The notes: generated from the letters alone by a model not told the origin. Shown: positions 12,501-24,971, counted from the first letter of the stretch. The stretch: DNA of 64,000 bases from Antrodiella citrinella (GCA_004802725.1 SGPM01000065.1:33934-97933); one strand, 5' to 3'. Program-made: numbers and translations.

Positions 12501-13140
12501 GCTCTTCGACATCAGGAGATAGGTACGTCAGGAGGAGGTAGAAGAATGATGTGAGTACTGTTGATTCGTAGCAATCTCGGAGCAGGAGCAAGGGTGTCGA
12601 GTGGTTCTTAGATGTCGTCAGAACGAGAACGCGTCTTACGAATGTCTGTGACTTACCCAAAACAGGTATGACGCGAAGCTAACAACGGAGTATATGGGTA
12701 CCATGAACAGAATCCTGACGATGTCTGAGAGCTATGTGAGCCCTCGAGTTGTAGTATTCTGAGAGGACGCTACGCACAACGCTGCTCCTTTTTCTGTAAC
12801 NAAATTTCAATCAGACATCCAATGTGTCTAACGAATACTGTACTCACATGGGTATACCATTGCAGATGCTTGTTTATCAGCCAGAAAGAAGTGATCATGG
12901 AGATGATCGTGAATGTCCCAGTGACAATCCATCCGACCTANAATGTACGCGTTCACACAACATGCCATTATCCGGGAGAATCTCAACGTACATCATGGGC
13001 TGTGNATGAAGGTGTAAGACTCGGAGTGAATTCGTGAAGGGTGANCGCTTACCTTGGAACACGATATTGCCATGCTGAATCAACGGTGGTCCTTCTGGGG
13101 CTACCTTCGCATGACATCTTCCATTGACGATATTGGCCAT
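9574..13140 (-). CDS. TMEM184 / organic solute transporter-alpha family membrane protein
   Basis: Start ATG 13140, stop at 9574. Short exons in the 5' half rebuild a Solute_trans_a (DUF300) core: VGWIVTGTFTIIS (TM1), a 16-base exon encoding KKEQR, ILFMVPIYSVVSFASY, then STPLLLLRDCYES, SFFYLLLTYLSP, KWIFPLSFIKSKPA, YCEDSWSP, TADNINIGLGAILETFEM and FTYRPYK, all hallmarks of the family. The last exon (11106-9574) adds a ~500-residue Ser/Pro-rich, probably disordered and phosphorylated cytoplasmic tail, much longer than in animal TMEM184. Relatives sit in vacuolar or endomembranes, and the fungal role is unclear. Single Ns in several exons leave a few codons uncertain. It is head-to-tail with the minus-strand gene that follows it. 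Confidence 0.85.
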
Positions 13141-13866
13141 TGGAACCGATGAGATGATTTGCTTTGCAGTTCACTGTGNCACAGTATGTGTTGTCGTAAC
13201 GGGTTCGACAGTGGGTATATGATTAAGTAGGTCGTAATGGGTCGTTATCTTAAGTGGGTGAGGTGCTGGGACCGAGTATAATGCATGGATATTTCAGAAT
13301 ACAAAAATCCCGCGAAGAGACCGTCGGTGGTTGTCCTGGATAGTGACGCGAGCAGGCCGAGGCTGCAGCACACAGCGACCAAGACTTATCCAAGAATCCG
13401 CCGTGACGCAACAGCCGAGAGCAAGAGGCGTGACATCATCCTCGTTGCAGTGTGTCACAGTCACTATCGATCGCCTGTCGCACATCACGCTACTCACCGC
13501 CAGCGTCCGACCAACTTCTTGAACGCATCCGGATGCAACTCAATCGCGTACCTTCATAAACATGAGAAGGATCAGCGACTGTCGGAATAGTATGTATTGA
13601 CATGTAATTATTTTGAGCCTACTTTTACTCACATTCAAACTTTGGACGTGAACATCAAATTAGGATACTTATCCAATTTGTTAGCGGCAGACATGCGAGA
13701 ACAGACAAATGTTCTCCAGACTGTCTTAGACTCGCAGTGTCAACATGAACTCATGTTAGATGCGCCTTTCACATCAACGTCTCTGTGTGGGGATCAAATG
13801 TCGGACCCTACCATTGTGCGTGCAATAGATATAACAGCCGGTGGTTGAGGAGATTCCGAGGCAAAG
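13141..13866. other. Intergenic, promoter of the TMEM184-type gene
   Basis: 726 bases. A 101-codon open frame on + (13285-13590) has no domain and is probably chance. Nothing else supported. Confidence 0.4.
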
Positions 13867-14690
13867 ATGCATTTCAAGACCCATTATTCCGCTGCTGTTG
13901 ACTTCGGGTTTCAGGCTTGCTAGCATTATATGTGGTAAGCAAGGTTTTTTGAGTATACCGATACGTTTTATGATGCTCAACGGCTCGTCTATCAGCACGT
14001 ACCATAGATTAATGCGCCGGACAAGAAGTCATTGGTAACGGAGGCGATGCAGGTCGGGAAAGATGTCGTGAACATTACCATGCCAGCATGTCCGGAATTT
14101 ATGCCAAATCTATTCCCTGTCGACCCCCGCAGAGTATCTCTTCGTCCGTCCTCAGGTTGAAGCTCGTTAATTGGTGAAGAGATCACTAGCACCCGATACA
14201 TCCGCGACCTCGTCCACCAGCCCATCTGACTGTGCTTGAAGGCTCTGTGGTTTGCGAGGAGTTCAGTCTTGCGGATCCTGTTCCGACTACTACAGACTTT
14301 AGCAAGCTTATTACTATCTTGCGCTCTTTCCACTATCGGTATGATTTACATGCCAAGAACCAGAGCGTGGCTGATAAGGTTCAATCCTATCTTCTCAGGA
14401 CCAACATTCGTGCAAGGTACTGGGTTCCCCAACCCCATCATTGTCGACTCCAGTACGTGTCGAGTATGATTCGGCAACATCAAGACCGACAGAAGCCCCA
14501 TCGAATACCGTTGGGACTCAGACGCTCTGGTAAGTTTACAAGTGCGAGGTCGCTGAATGGATTGTCAACGATTCACAAATTTTCTCACAGGCCGACATCG
14601 CCAACTCTCTTTTGAATGGCTGCATCGCACCAGGCATCCAGTCATCTGGAGAGTGCAATGCTGTCAATGGGTTCTGGGCTAGGGCGTAAG
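13867..14690 (+). pseudogene. Possible remnant of a small secreted-protein gene
   Basis: Coding-like islands on + lie in conflicting frames: a signal-peptide-like stretch (RPIIPLLLTSGF) one base out of frame with ATG 13867, a donor gtaagc near 13933, an island with NITMPACPEFMPNLFPV near 14070-14130, EEFSLADPVPTTTDF near 14260, and SPIEYRWDSDAL followed by a plausible intron and LNGCIAPGIQSSGEC near 14600-14650. Stops separate them. I do not recognise the family; cysteines and the leader suggest a secreted protein. It may instead be an intron-rich live gene that I could not assemble. Confidence 0.25.
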
Positions 14691-15018
14691 ATTGTTTGTT
14701 TCCTCATATTGTTGCTGACTGACAGTACTTTGCAGTACTTCCGGTTTGAATCGTAATCCGCGAACAGCGACACGATAGTCCGGCGATGTCCTGCAGAACC
14801 CACGGCCGGTTTTTTCCATGTTCTATATATCATTGCAAACAGCAAGGTGACGATCACAGGAATAATAATAGATGTCGGTGTTACGAAACAATGTTGAAAT
14901 TTAGGGAAGAGAAGTGCTCGCAAACGTAAAAAAAAGATCGAGTCTGCGATAGAAATACAAAAATGGTTGTTCCTCTGATCCTGAAAGTGTCAAATCAAAC
15001 GAATGAAGGTAAAGGTGA
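14691..15018. other. Intergenic, 3' of the BRCT gene
   Basis: 328 bases with no supported gene. A minus-strand open frame with one hydrophobic stretch (14642-14923) has no partner exon or domain. Confidence 0.35.
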
Positions 15019-18000
15019 TCAAGAGGCACGGCTGAACATATTCTTGATAGTGTTGTGTCGTCTTCGGGCTCTCTCCAAGGGTGTTAGGTCGTCTGCGTTG
15101 CCTTTAGGACTATCGTCGAGAACCACTACCGCTAAACGTATCGTCAATAAAAGCTCAGCCGCAAGAACAGAGTCACGTACGGGAAGATCCACTAGCTTCC
15201 GTTGACTGATCTTGTGTGCGGGCAGCCTTCCCATCTGCAGATCCTAAGGGCGAAAGTGAGGGAGGGCCCATGTTGGAATCTGACAAGGATTTCGGAAGCA
15301 TTGACCGACGACGCTGTGTCAAAGTACAATGATCAATACAATAACAGATCGCGACCATTAAAACGGCAGCTGACCTTGTTTACTCCCGCGACGTTGACAA
15401 GTTCTAAGTCAACAAGGAACTTCTGTTCGTCGACTCTGGTCCGCTGCTCTACGCACTCTACCACCCACGCGATTCCGACTACGAGGGGTAGTGGTTCGTG
15501 CAGCAATCTAAGACTTATTGTCAGACAATTACCTTGCCATATAGGTATGATCACGAACCGATAACGCGTCAAAGTACTCATGAGTCCTCTCTTGTACACA
15601 ATGTGCGTACACGTTTGACCTACCCTAGTCAACATCTATACCAATGGGTCAATAAGGGCCGATTCTCAGCGATCATAATTTAAACTCACCTTCGCACCCA
15701 GACCCTTGAGCATGTCCACAAACAAACCACCAGCGTCATCCCCATTGTCCGTCCGCACATCCACGAAAATCGTGCAATCCTTCAAAACCTTCAGCGAGCC
15801 AGACGTCGATCCACCTGCACCACCAGGTTTCGTCTTCGAGACGTGTGCTCCATCGGAAGTACCAGATGACCCAGCTTTTCCGAGTGCGCCAGGAGCTGTT
15901 TGCATCCCTTGTGACGACGATGGGAAGGTACTACTGGCAGAACGAAGCCCCGCACGACCTTTGCCTTTGCCCTCAGATGCGGGCGCGACTGGCTTTGGCG
16001 GTGTTTGTGGCAATGCTGACAGCGATTGGGACAGAAGTTGGGAAGCCATGGAGGCTCGACGGGAGGCGTTGGTCTTCCATGAGTCCGTTACACCAGGTTC
16101 GCGTGGTTTATCGCCGACCAATGATGGCTGCTCTCCATTGGTACTAGGCAAAGGAACAGATGCAGAAGATCCTTCGCCAGGAGGAGCAGGGGCGGCATCT
16201 CCAGAGGAGCCTTGGAAGAACATGTCCATGTCGTTTGTCACGTCTTTCACTTCATCATTTGCAGAACGTGAAGGTCCAGTCACAGCGCTATCTTCCATGT
16301 CTGTATCTTCTCGCATGAAGCTCGGAGCCCCACCCTTCACTGGGCTTCCTTCCACCATAGGCAAACTAGATTGTTTGCTAACGCGGTGGACCACTCTACT
16401 TACATTGGCTCCTGCCCCTGTGAGCGTACCTGCAGCAAAGATACCTGTTTTGCGTGATGGCATCGCCTTGCTTCCAAATACGAAGGGCCCCTTTGGCTTG
16501 CCGGCGATAATTCCTGAATGTAGGTTGATCCTCTTGGGGCCCTCTGCTGAACTGGAAGACGAAGACGAGGGGGCTGTCGCAAGTCTAGCTTTCGGAACCG
16601 GAGGGGGTAGCATCAGCTTCGAATGCATCTGCGTTTGCGGTTTCGAGGATGATCCTAGACGTGCACCCATGGTACCGACAGTATTCGAACGTTTCAACGG
16701 GACGGCCCGCTTGCTGCTGCTGTCTGATCTATTGGATCGCATGGCGATATTTGCGTCGTCTTTGGAGAGCGTCGATGTGGTTGGTGCATCATCTTCATCG
16801 TCTGTATCCCCACGGATGTCGCGATTGAACCCCATGCTTGTGTTCGGTCTCGATGGAGGAGGCATATTCAGCTTCTCCAAAGCTTGTGATAGATTTGAGA
16901 GGGAAGATGAGGGAGGCTGGGTCATGCGGGAGAAATTGAATGACCGAATGTTAGAGAATGAAGCATTTGCGGTTGAATGTGGTTTGGTGGGGGATCCAGG
17001 ATTGGACTTCGCCGCTGAGCTAGACGTAGGCATGGCATACGAGAATGACATGGACCGTCGTCTACCTGGAGTCTTTGCCTGAGAAGGCGCAGCAGCTGAC
17101 GGGACGCCAAGCCCTAAGGCAGAGGCATCTGTGCGAAAGGCTGAGCAATTGCTCGAACAGAGAACACAAATTGTACTGACTGTTAGAACGAGCAGCTCCC
17201 TTTGTTGCAGTTTCCGTGGTCGGATGATCATCTTTCTTCTTCGTATCCTTCTGCCTGAGCGACGCGGAACGCGTCATTCGTCCGCCCAGTGGGATCGGCG
17301 CGGGTGGCTGCCTTGGCTTCATGGATCGGACGCGTGATGCTGCAGGGGGCTTGACTTCAGAATTGGATGACGATGTAGTAGATACCTGCAGTCCAGTAGC
17401 CAGTCTAGGCAGACGGCTGCTGGTCGCCACAGGTGTCTTCGGCCGTAGAACATGTTCAGACATTCCCTCCGGTGGTTTCTCCTCGGACCTTTCTGCTGCA
17501 GGTGCTGTCTTGGATACCCATGGAGTGTTAGGAAGCGGCGTCAAAGGCGACATCGGAATCACGGAGCCTGAAGACTCAGGTCTCCGAGGAGTTAGCATGA
17601 GATCGTCGATGGGAGGTTTCTCGTCCGCAGGAGAAGTAGGCAACGATGGTAGAGGTGAGGAAGGTGGAGGAGCATCACTAGAGGATGTGGATGTGTCCAA
17701 TGCCTGGAGCGTAGTCTCAGNTNAAGGCAGTCTCAGGGAGCTGGACCCTGTTGTAGGCGTGGCCATGACGATATCCTCAGAAGGAGGACCTCTTGTCTCA
17801 CTAGACACGTCGGGAATAGCATCCATCGACGGGACGGTGGTAATACGAAGCTTTATACCAGGAGTGCGCCATGGCGATGGGGGTATACGATTGAGATCCA
17901 GATGTGGTACGGGAGTAGCGGTTTCGGGCGGGACCGACTGAGCTCGTTGCAGCCGGACGGGGGTATACTCTCTACTTGGAGAGGGGGCAGAAGAAGTAGA

Positions 18001-18327
18001 TGATGGTTTCTTGGGAGATCGAGGAAAGTGCTCAGCAGGTTGTGCGTCGGTGCTCTCGTCGTCTAACCCGTGTCTGGCCCGCTTCAACTCCCTCTCCCTG
18101 AGTGCCACCGTATCCTTCAGCGGTGATGAAGGCCGCTTCGCGGGTACATCGTGATCCTCCTTTGCACTATGAGTAGATGATTGTCCAATGTCAGCCATAG
18201 GAGTCGGCGGGGAGTCGACATTGTGCTTGACGGTCATACGAGCTTGTTTGAACGGGGAGCGGCGGAGGGCATTAGGGTCGAGTTCAGGTAATGCCAACTG
18301 AGAACGGGTCTTGCGTGAACTGGCCAT
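15019..18327 (-). CDS. Large BRCT-domain protein (possible DNA-damage or chromosome factor)
   Basis: Six exons (18327-17181, 17128-15690, 15635-15559, 15507-15375, 15313-15181, 15131-15019) sum to 1,013 codons plus stop. The first ~820 residues are Ser/Pro/Lys-rich and low complexity, with many SP/TP sites (candidate CDK sites). A single BRCT domain spans roughly 825-925: KDCTIFVDVRTDNG, GLGAK, then TRVGQTCTHIVYKRG and the hallmark Trp in VVGIAWVVECV. The C-terminus has the conserved-looking LTPLERARRRHNTIKNMF. BRCT domains bind phosphopeptides in checkpoint and chromosome proteins; the layout resembles microcephalin-like fungal proteins, which is inference. Two ambiguous bases lie near 17721-17723. 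The long plus-strand frame over exon 2 is its shadow. Confidence 0.85.
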
Positions 18328-18669
18328 TTGGTTCTAGGGTCGATGTAGATCCATAAAACACAAGGACCACAGAAAGAGAATTTGAAGTACAAAGGAACGG
18401 TGACTAAAGAACAACTTTACAACTTTAACGATTCGAGCCGACGCGTTTGTTTGGCTCTATTTGCACCGCCAAATCGAACGCGGTCACCACGTGCTTCATA
18501 AAATGCATCACGTGATATACATTAAAACTCCGACGGACATTTGTGCAAAATCGCACTTGATTCATAAGAAGAGCCATAGAAGAGGTGAATATAGAATGCG
18601 ATGCAATACATGATGCTGAGGTACTACTACATATGACAAACATATCTGCATAACGGACACTCTACACCA
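18328..18669. other. Intergenic, promoter of the BRCT gene
   Basis: 342 bases between the BRCT start and the stop of the upstream coiled-coil gene. AT-rich; no distinct motif identified. Confidence 0.4.
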
Positions 18670-20175
18670 CTAAGGCAGCAATTGGACTATCCGGGCTCGC
18701 TGGTCTGGGAGCGTTAGGTCCGGGAACCAAGTGGAAACCAACCTAGGAATCTAGACTCAGCCATAATCAGCATATCCATGATTACGGATTGCACTTACGC
18801 CGATGTGAGACATAAATCGGTTCAAATCCTCTTCCCTGCTGCTTTTAGGTCCGTCGTCGCCAAACCCAATAAAACCTTCACCGAATAGACCTGCCTCAGG
18901 TATCTGCAAGGGCTCAAGACCGTACTCTCTAACCAACGCCCTAGCGTCGTCTGGGCTGAGCCTCATGAGACCAGTGAGGTCCCGAGGGAAAAGAGGCGAC
19001 GGTGTCGGAGGCGTCAGGTCGATCTCGAGCACAGCAGGTTTCTCTTGCTTTGGGAACTCCTCGCTGATTTCCAAAATGGGCACTGTCATAGGCTCAGAAG
19101 GTTCCTTCGGAAGTTCCTCCGGTGCTGGCGGGCTTGGAATAGCGCTGGCGGAACTTGGCTGGCGTGATAGTATGGGAGATGATGCGGGGGTTGCAAACGG
19201 TCTCACAAGAGGTATCAACGGTTCATCCAGTGAGTTCGAGCGTATCAAGGCGTTGTGACGTCTCGCCTCACTATACAAGGTTCAGATTAACTATCTCAGA
19301 TGGAAACGCGGAAGATGCTCACGAGTTATGAAGACTAGCCTTCACTTCCAGAAGTTGGCGTTTGTACCTGATGGCCTGCTCACGCATGTCTTGTGGGATT
19401 TGTTCCTGCAGCTGTTCATGGCTGATATGAGCACCGCCAATACCGTGCTCGGAGACGGAGTCGCTCACCTCTCTTCGTACTCGCTCCACAATTTCTCGTT
19501 TGACACATTCTCGCACGAGAACACCAGCTATCTCCCTCAATTTCTCCTGCAACTGTCCATCCGAAATCTCTTCCTTTAGCATTGCCTTCATCTCGACCAT
19601 ACGTTGCTCTTGACGCCTATGCTGATCATCGAGCTGCTTGCGAACCAGACCGATCTAAAATGAAGGGATGGTGATGGGCACGCGCTAATATGATATGAGC
19701 ATGCGAAACATACCTGATGAGTTGCATCGATTGCAGGTCCTAACGCTGCGACATGCACAGTCTGCTCCGCAAGAGTATCCATGGTAGATCCAACTGCGGT
19801 CAGCGTGAGTCTCATAGTCCCTAACAACTCCTCTACCGCCGCAACATCCTTTGCAACAGCAGCATTGCGTGCAGCACCGGTTTGCGTCGTAAAGGTGGTC
19901 AGAACGGATTGACCGGGTGTGGGCGATTGTGGCGTTGGGGATTTAGGAGGAGATACTGGATATGTGGGGGATACAGGCGCATCTTTTGCAGAGCCGTGTT
20001 CATCAGACTTAGGCCCTCCTTGGTGATTCGTCACATCGTAAGCAGACTCAGGTGCGGGATGTACGCTGCCACTTCCACTACCACCAGAGGGAGGCGGTGT
20101 TGACCATAGTGTCTGCGCTGCAGCATGAGGCGTTTTGGGGGTTCTCGGATTCTGCTGTGTAGGTTTTTTCGCCAT
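18670..20175 (-). CDS. Coiled-coil protein of unknown function
   Basis: Four exons (20175-19714, 19654-19323, 19270-18799, 18750-18670) give 448 residues. ATG 20175 is the first ATG in frame. The N-terminal ~95 residues are Pro/Thr/Ser-rich; the middle (about 115-260) is a long charged helix with heptad-like spacing (LVRKQLDDQHRRQEQR), a likely coiled coil; the C-terminal part is acidic with LTGLMRLSPDDARALV. I end the gene through a perfect GTAAGT donor after residue MSHIG into a short last exon ending QLLP-stop; reading straight on would instead stop at 18757. No known domain. A scaffold or cytoskeleton-linked role is only a guess. Confidence 0.65.
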
Positions 20176-21382
20176 GATCAAGTGTGGAAAGTGGATGGTT
20201 CGTGGACGATTCACAGGAGAAGATCGAAATTAGACCGAGATGAAACTTTGAGTGGGTGAGGATTCCGTCCGGGGGTCATATAGGTCGGTCGAAAGCCAAG
20301 CATGATNTGATACACGATGAGAGCTGCGCAGCATGAGGAGTCCACGAGTCGCCTCGAGGAGCATTTGATTCGATGAAGATGTTAGTCAAGCAGAACGTGG
20401 CCTGTTACATGTCCTGTACATAAACACGGTAATCCAAATCGGGAGGAACGTCGGGATCTTCCGAGCAATCGATCCTCGTCGACGGCGACNCTGCGCTGCG
20501 CTGCAGTGACCGTGACTGTCACGGACTTACGGTCATTCCTGAGTCTGAGCCTAATTCACGGTCGCAATTGCAAAGCTATGTTCAAACGAGTTCTACACTT
20601 ATCCATCTGCCATTCTTCTGTTTGATACTCAATCTGTNGTTGTGTGCGCTCGTAACGCGCTGTGAATGCTTGAGGTGGGTTACCATAACGCGTTTTCACT
20701 CGTGGTCATCAAACCAGTGGCCTGTGACAGATCATCTCTTCCTGAAAGTTGGANGCCAATTGGACGCTGCTCCTTGGCCGATAATCGATCCATGTACNAG
20801 GCGGATCTATTGCGATGCTGGAAATGACTAGAACAGCTCGGGGGAAGCTTGCGTTTTGCACAAGAACAGGCAAATCATNATGGTAGGAAGGTCCCCACAT
20901 AGGTTCGGCACTGTACGTGTGTTCACAGATGNGGCTTCTTGTGGATGGGCCTCAGGGCTATACAGGGCTCATGTGTTGTACTTGAGACAGCGACAGTTTG
21001 TGTGCACTGAGGGCCTTGTTTTCCAAACTCTATTGTTCTTCGTGCCGTTCGCCTGCCACACAGAGTTNCAACTAGACAACACGCAAANTTTGTCTAGGCG
21101 ATCCTGTNGGCACGATGGCTTACTCTGGAATCACAGGTGTCGCAGCAAGTTCGGTTCAACGCACAGTGCTGGCGGTGCAGCGTTACCCCACGGTGTCCCG
21201 TTTAGGCCAGACGCCTAGTCGTAGCGCCACAGCATTTATGCCGCACATGCGGTGGTAACTGCGGCGTTGTTAGTAGGCATTCACCGCCATTGTAATACAT
21301 ACATACCGGNCCGAGATATGTTGGGCCCCGTATATATACGGCGATCCTGCATCCNTGCTAGTACCACACAATCGCCCGCGCT
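20176..21382. other. Intergenic, rich in ambiguous bases
   Basis: 1,207 bases with about ten single Ns. No supported gene on either strand. Contains the perfect inverted repeat listed at 20510-20524. The density of Ns suggests poor coverage or allele differences in the assembly. Confidence 0.4.
20510..20524. repeat. Short perfect palindrome
   Basis: ccgtgac-t-gtcacgg: two 7-base arms around one base. It lies in the divergent interval between the genes starting at 20175 (-) and 21383 (+), so it could be a dimeric transcription-factor site; it could equally be chance. Confidence 0.3.
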
Positions 21383-22123
21383 ATGGGAAGGTATATGACT
21401 ACCCGACCACCTCCTCGGCGTCCACCACCGAAGCCTGCGAAGGCCACNAAAGCCACCAAGCCTCCTCAGACTCCTGTAGTCCATGCTCCCCCTCGACAAC
21501 CAAAACACATTAGGTACGCCCTGGGCAGCGAACAAAGAACCTGTTCAGTAGCTCCGACATACGAGGTATATTCGTTTCCANTTCCAACCACCCCTCTACA
21601 ATATGGCTCACATACCCACGCTCCTCACTAGGATGCCATCAAGTTAGCACTCAGAGCATTCCCGGAACTTTGGTCACTCGATCGAAGCCAAATAACATTC
21701 TCTGTGGCTGCTTCATCGAGCGGCGCCCAAGATGATGGCGGTATCGCACCCTCCGCGTGGGAAGCTGCNATGCTCCGTCTGCAGCCATCCCAGGTCATTC
21801 GTATACATGCGGATTACCCTACCCTCGTCTTACAAGATGTCAACGGGCAGATGTCCCTGCCAAAGTATGCTGAAGATGACGATGTCGAAGAGCTGGAACG
21901 AAGACGGTCAAAGCCCTCTGCAACACCGAGTACACACGCTTCCACTTCATCTGCATCCCTCCCGCCACCTGATCGGCCACGCCCATCCAGTCCGCCATTA
22001 TCGCCGACTTCATCCACCGGTCATCCCGTTCCTCGGCCACACTCTCCCCCTAGAACACTTGCCTCCCTTCCTCAGACCGCTTTTCGCAAGATCTTCTCCA
22101 GCAGTGCAAAACGTAGCAAATGA
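21383..22123 (+). CDS. Small protein with PB1-like region
   Basis: Exons 21383-21565 and 21632-22123 (66-base intron, donor gtatat) encode 224 residues. After a Pro/Lys-rich basic start, a ubiquitin-fold-like segment follows: RYALGSEQ, then APTYEDAIKLALRAFPEL and VIRIHADYPTLVLQD, the beta-beta-alpha-beta pattern expected of a PB1-type domain (about residues 45-125). The rest is Ser/Pro-rich and ends RKIFSSSAKRSK. The function is unknown; such regions usually mediate hetero-oligomerisation. Ns at several codons make a few residues uncertain. Confidence 0.6.
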
Positions 22124-23002
22124 AGTCATTAAATGCTTTCCGACCTTGCACATACTCCATTGAATCATTAGATTCTTCGCCTCCTTTTTTTTTGTTCAGC
22201 CGGATCCCCGTCAATGGGGCCGGTAATTTATAGATTTATATCCCGCATACTAAGTATTCTTCGCCTTCTTGATGCACACCTTTACATACCATTCGCCTCG
22301 TCATACCCCCCATTTCCACGGACTACCAGATCTACACATTTTATTTGTATTTGTATATACATAGACCGGATATACCACAACACCTCATTGTAGGGTTCTT
22401 GCGTAGGTAAAGAAACACATTCTCCCCATTCATGATTTCGAACAGGTGCGCTTCCCGTCTGAATGGAAAGATCCCGGGTGGCAAGTTTTGTATCGCCCTG
22501 TGCCATATATGAATGTCATCACCGGCAACGGAATCGGACAACTGAAGTACCGTGAGTCTCCGAGTGTCACTGAACAGTGCGTGTTTCGGGTATAACGCTA
22601 CACAGGACGGTCCAGGACGGTCCACAAGGTTCAAGATGCATCCACAAATTTGAGAGCAGATACTTCGAGTAATGATCGCATCTGACATCATTGAGTTCTT
22701 CAGTAGATAAGCATGTCAATCGCGTTAGCAATACGATTCATCAGACTCCAGGGTACAGTACCGGGGGAGGCGCCAATTGTTAAGATGACTGTCGGACAAC
22801 GGTCACATCACAGCGCCGCCAAGTTAGATGCTCGGTAATGCGAGCATTGCAAGTGACAAGGAAGTAAGTTTCGACCGATCCATCGGACGGAGGACAGACA
22901 TTCGATTATGTATCAGGATCTCGAAGCACTACAATATCCATGTATGCACACTGCATGGCGTCAGCAGAAGAACTTTTTCATCATACAGGATCACGCACCT
23001 GT
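22124..23002. other. Intergenic between convergent genes
   Basis: 879 bases. Includes a T-run near 22189 typical of a fungal 3' end and a short direct repeat (ggacggtcca twice near 22610-22625). No supported gene. Confidence 0.4.
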
Positions 23003-24552
23003 CTATGAACGACTATGTCGTAACAATGCTTTGCTCCGGAACGTAGCATTGTACTGCAGCAGGTTGTTGATGTCCCGTACCCAGTCATCCTCTTTCCCCG
23101 GACCTACACCTTCTCTGCTTTCATCCGGGTCAGCTATTGATGAACGGTTGATGCATGGTATTGGATATAGCGAAGCCCGGACTGTCACAGACTCTCCTGG
23201 ACTGAGCACATGTGAGACCTGGCCATCCATCGATAGACCAGCCGATGCGCGGCTGCGTTCGCTGATCTATGAGGTCAAAAGTGCAGCCATTAAATGTGAG
23301 TGAAAGTTGCTGGCAAGAGGGAGATGAACTCACGCGTAATGAGATTGAAGACGAGGAAGGAAACACTAAGGGCCTGAAAGACAGACTACGCGGGCATATC
23401 GGAGTCAGGACTATGGCACTCAACGAGGGATGCACAATGGGGCCTCCCGCTGATAAAGAATACGCCGTCGAACCCGTTGGCGTCGAGACAATTAACCCAT
23501 CTGACTGCAACGAATCAAATGAACACAACACGAGGCATACGGAAGGTCATATTACATACCACTGCCTCAGTTAGATGTTGCCCATCAACGAATACGTCGA
23601 TGGTATTGAGGTGTGGACTTGACCCTCGGTGCAAAGCGACTTCATTCATGACCTGCCATTCTGTATGAGGTGATTACATTCCGCGCTAGACCTTGCGAGT
23701 AGCCAGGTTCACTAACCTTCAGAATCCGTCCCTATTTGAAGCCCATCCTTGTCCTGAAATGTGCAGGATAACCGCATTCGATGTAGGACGGCAGCGCCAC
23801 CTTCGAACGCGCCGTCGATTGCTTTGGCAAAGTCATCGATGTCTGCAGATAGTCGAGTCAGAGGTCCGGCCGATGCGGAAAATATGGTCACATACGGAAT
23901 GGTAGTAGAAAGCCCAAGGTACCCATAGAAAAGCTTAGGACACGTGGGACAGCGCCGACTTTGAACAACGAAGAAGCATGTAGTATTGTCCCATCACCTC
24001 CCAATGTTACGACGAGATCAATGTTCTCCGACTTGGGGCCTAGTATAGGTTTGTAAGAGTATATATGACGTATGGAAAGGTTTGCGATATCACCTTACCT
24101 GGTCGCCAGACGTGTACGCCCTCAGGTCTATCCGGACGGTCTTCATGATAGACTTTGACGTCAGGGTATTTCTTCCATATATAGCTAACAGCAGTAGGTG
24201 AGTAATGCGGTTCGCATCGCAGAAACCGAGTGACGTACCTAAGTAATGCCTGGATAGCATCCACCACCGGCTTCGTCCTCAGCTTGTTCACAAGTAACAC
24301 GGATTTAGGTTGTTCAAATTGTTTTGTTGAGCTATCTTAGGAGCACAAGAAGTATCAGTGCATGTCCCTCCCGAATAATATAGTCACGTACGTGAACTTC
24401 TGTTCTGCTAGTTGCCGTGTGGTATGCAGTCGCCGTCTATGACAGACGTTACGAGCCGGGGGAATTGTGGAACGACATGAGAGAAGCAACCGCGGTGAGG
24501 ATCGTGTATAAAAAGGCCGTAGTCTGAACGTGCATGATGCTGTGGCTAGCAT
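23003..24552 (-). CDS. NAD(H) kinase, probably mitochondrial (Pos5-like)
   Basis: Eight exons (24552-24392, 24331-24239, 24184-24099, 24039-23896, 23842-23717, 23660-23560, 23504-23334, 23266-23003) give 381 residues in one frame. The core NAD-kinase motifs are present: [10 protein letters not shown] (residues ~125-134), [11 protein letters not shown], then the catalytic [16 protein letters not shown] near 245-260 and [12 protein letters not shown] near the end. It phosphorylates NAD+ or NADH with ATP to give NADP(H). The first ~50 residues are rich in Arg, Ser, Thr and Leu with few acids ([20 protein letters not shown]), a good mitochondrial presequence, which points to the Pos5-type mitochondrial enzyme rather than the cytosolic Utr1 type. 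It is followed on the same strand by no close partner. Confidence 0.93.
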
Positions 24553-24971
24553 CTTGTTCTTTTGGAGGAGCGGCAGGTATATCGAGTAGAGGTCCGAGTC
24601 AAGTCGCAGTCGTCCCGGGTTGCGGCTTCAACGAAGCTCGGTGTGCGGTTGTTAGCGGGGTATTTCCAGTACTTTGAGATGCACTCGAGACAATAGTGGT
24701 AATAATATGGAAAGTCTTGATGTGGCAATAGCTGTGGCCACAGATGGTCGTTCTGGTGTGTCCTTAAAATCCTGCTTCCGCAAGTAAAGGTCAATCGCCC
24801 ATAGGCGCTGATATAACGCGAAATCTAGTTTGTTGTAGGGTACATACATAACAGAAAAGCTACAGACTAACTGGCAGGTACTACAAAGCAAAGTACAACA
24901 GACATAATAGTACGAAATAATTGACAGAACGGAGGAAACCTGGGCGTACGAGACAATATACGAGGTGCCAT
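24553..24971. other. Intergenic, NAD kinase promoter / Asteroid gene 3' end
   Basis: 419 bases. A 107-codon minus-strand open frame is cysteine- and tyrosine-rich without domain signs and is treated as chance. Confidence 0.4.

Noticed and set aside
15706..17082. 458-codon open frame on the plus strand
   Set aside because: Mirror of BRCT gene exon 2; low-complexity Ser/Pro coding creates it, with no domain.
18757..18799. Read-through end (YADYG) for the coiled-coil protein
   Set aside because: A perfect GTAAGT donor and a good acceptor give an in-frame last exon ending at 18670, which is more likely.
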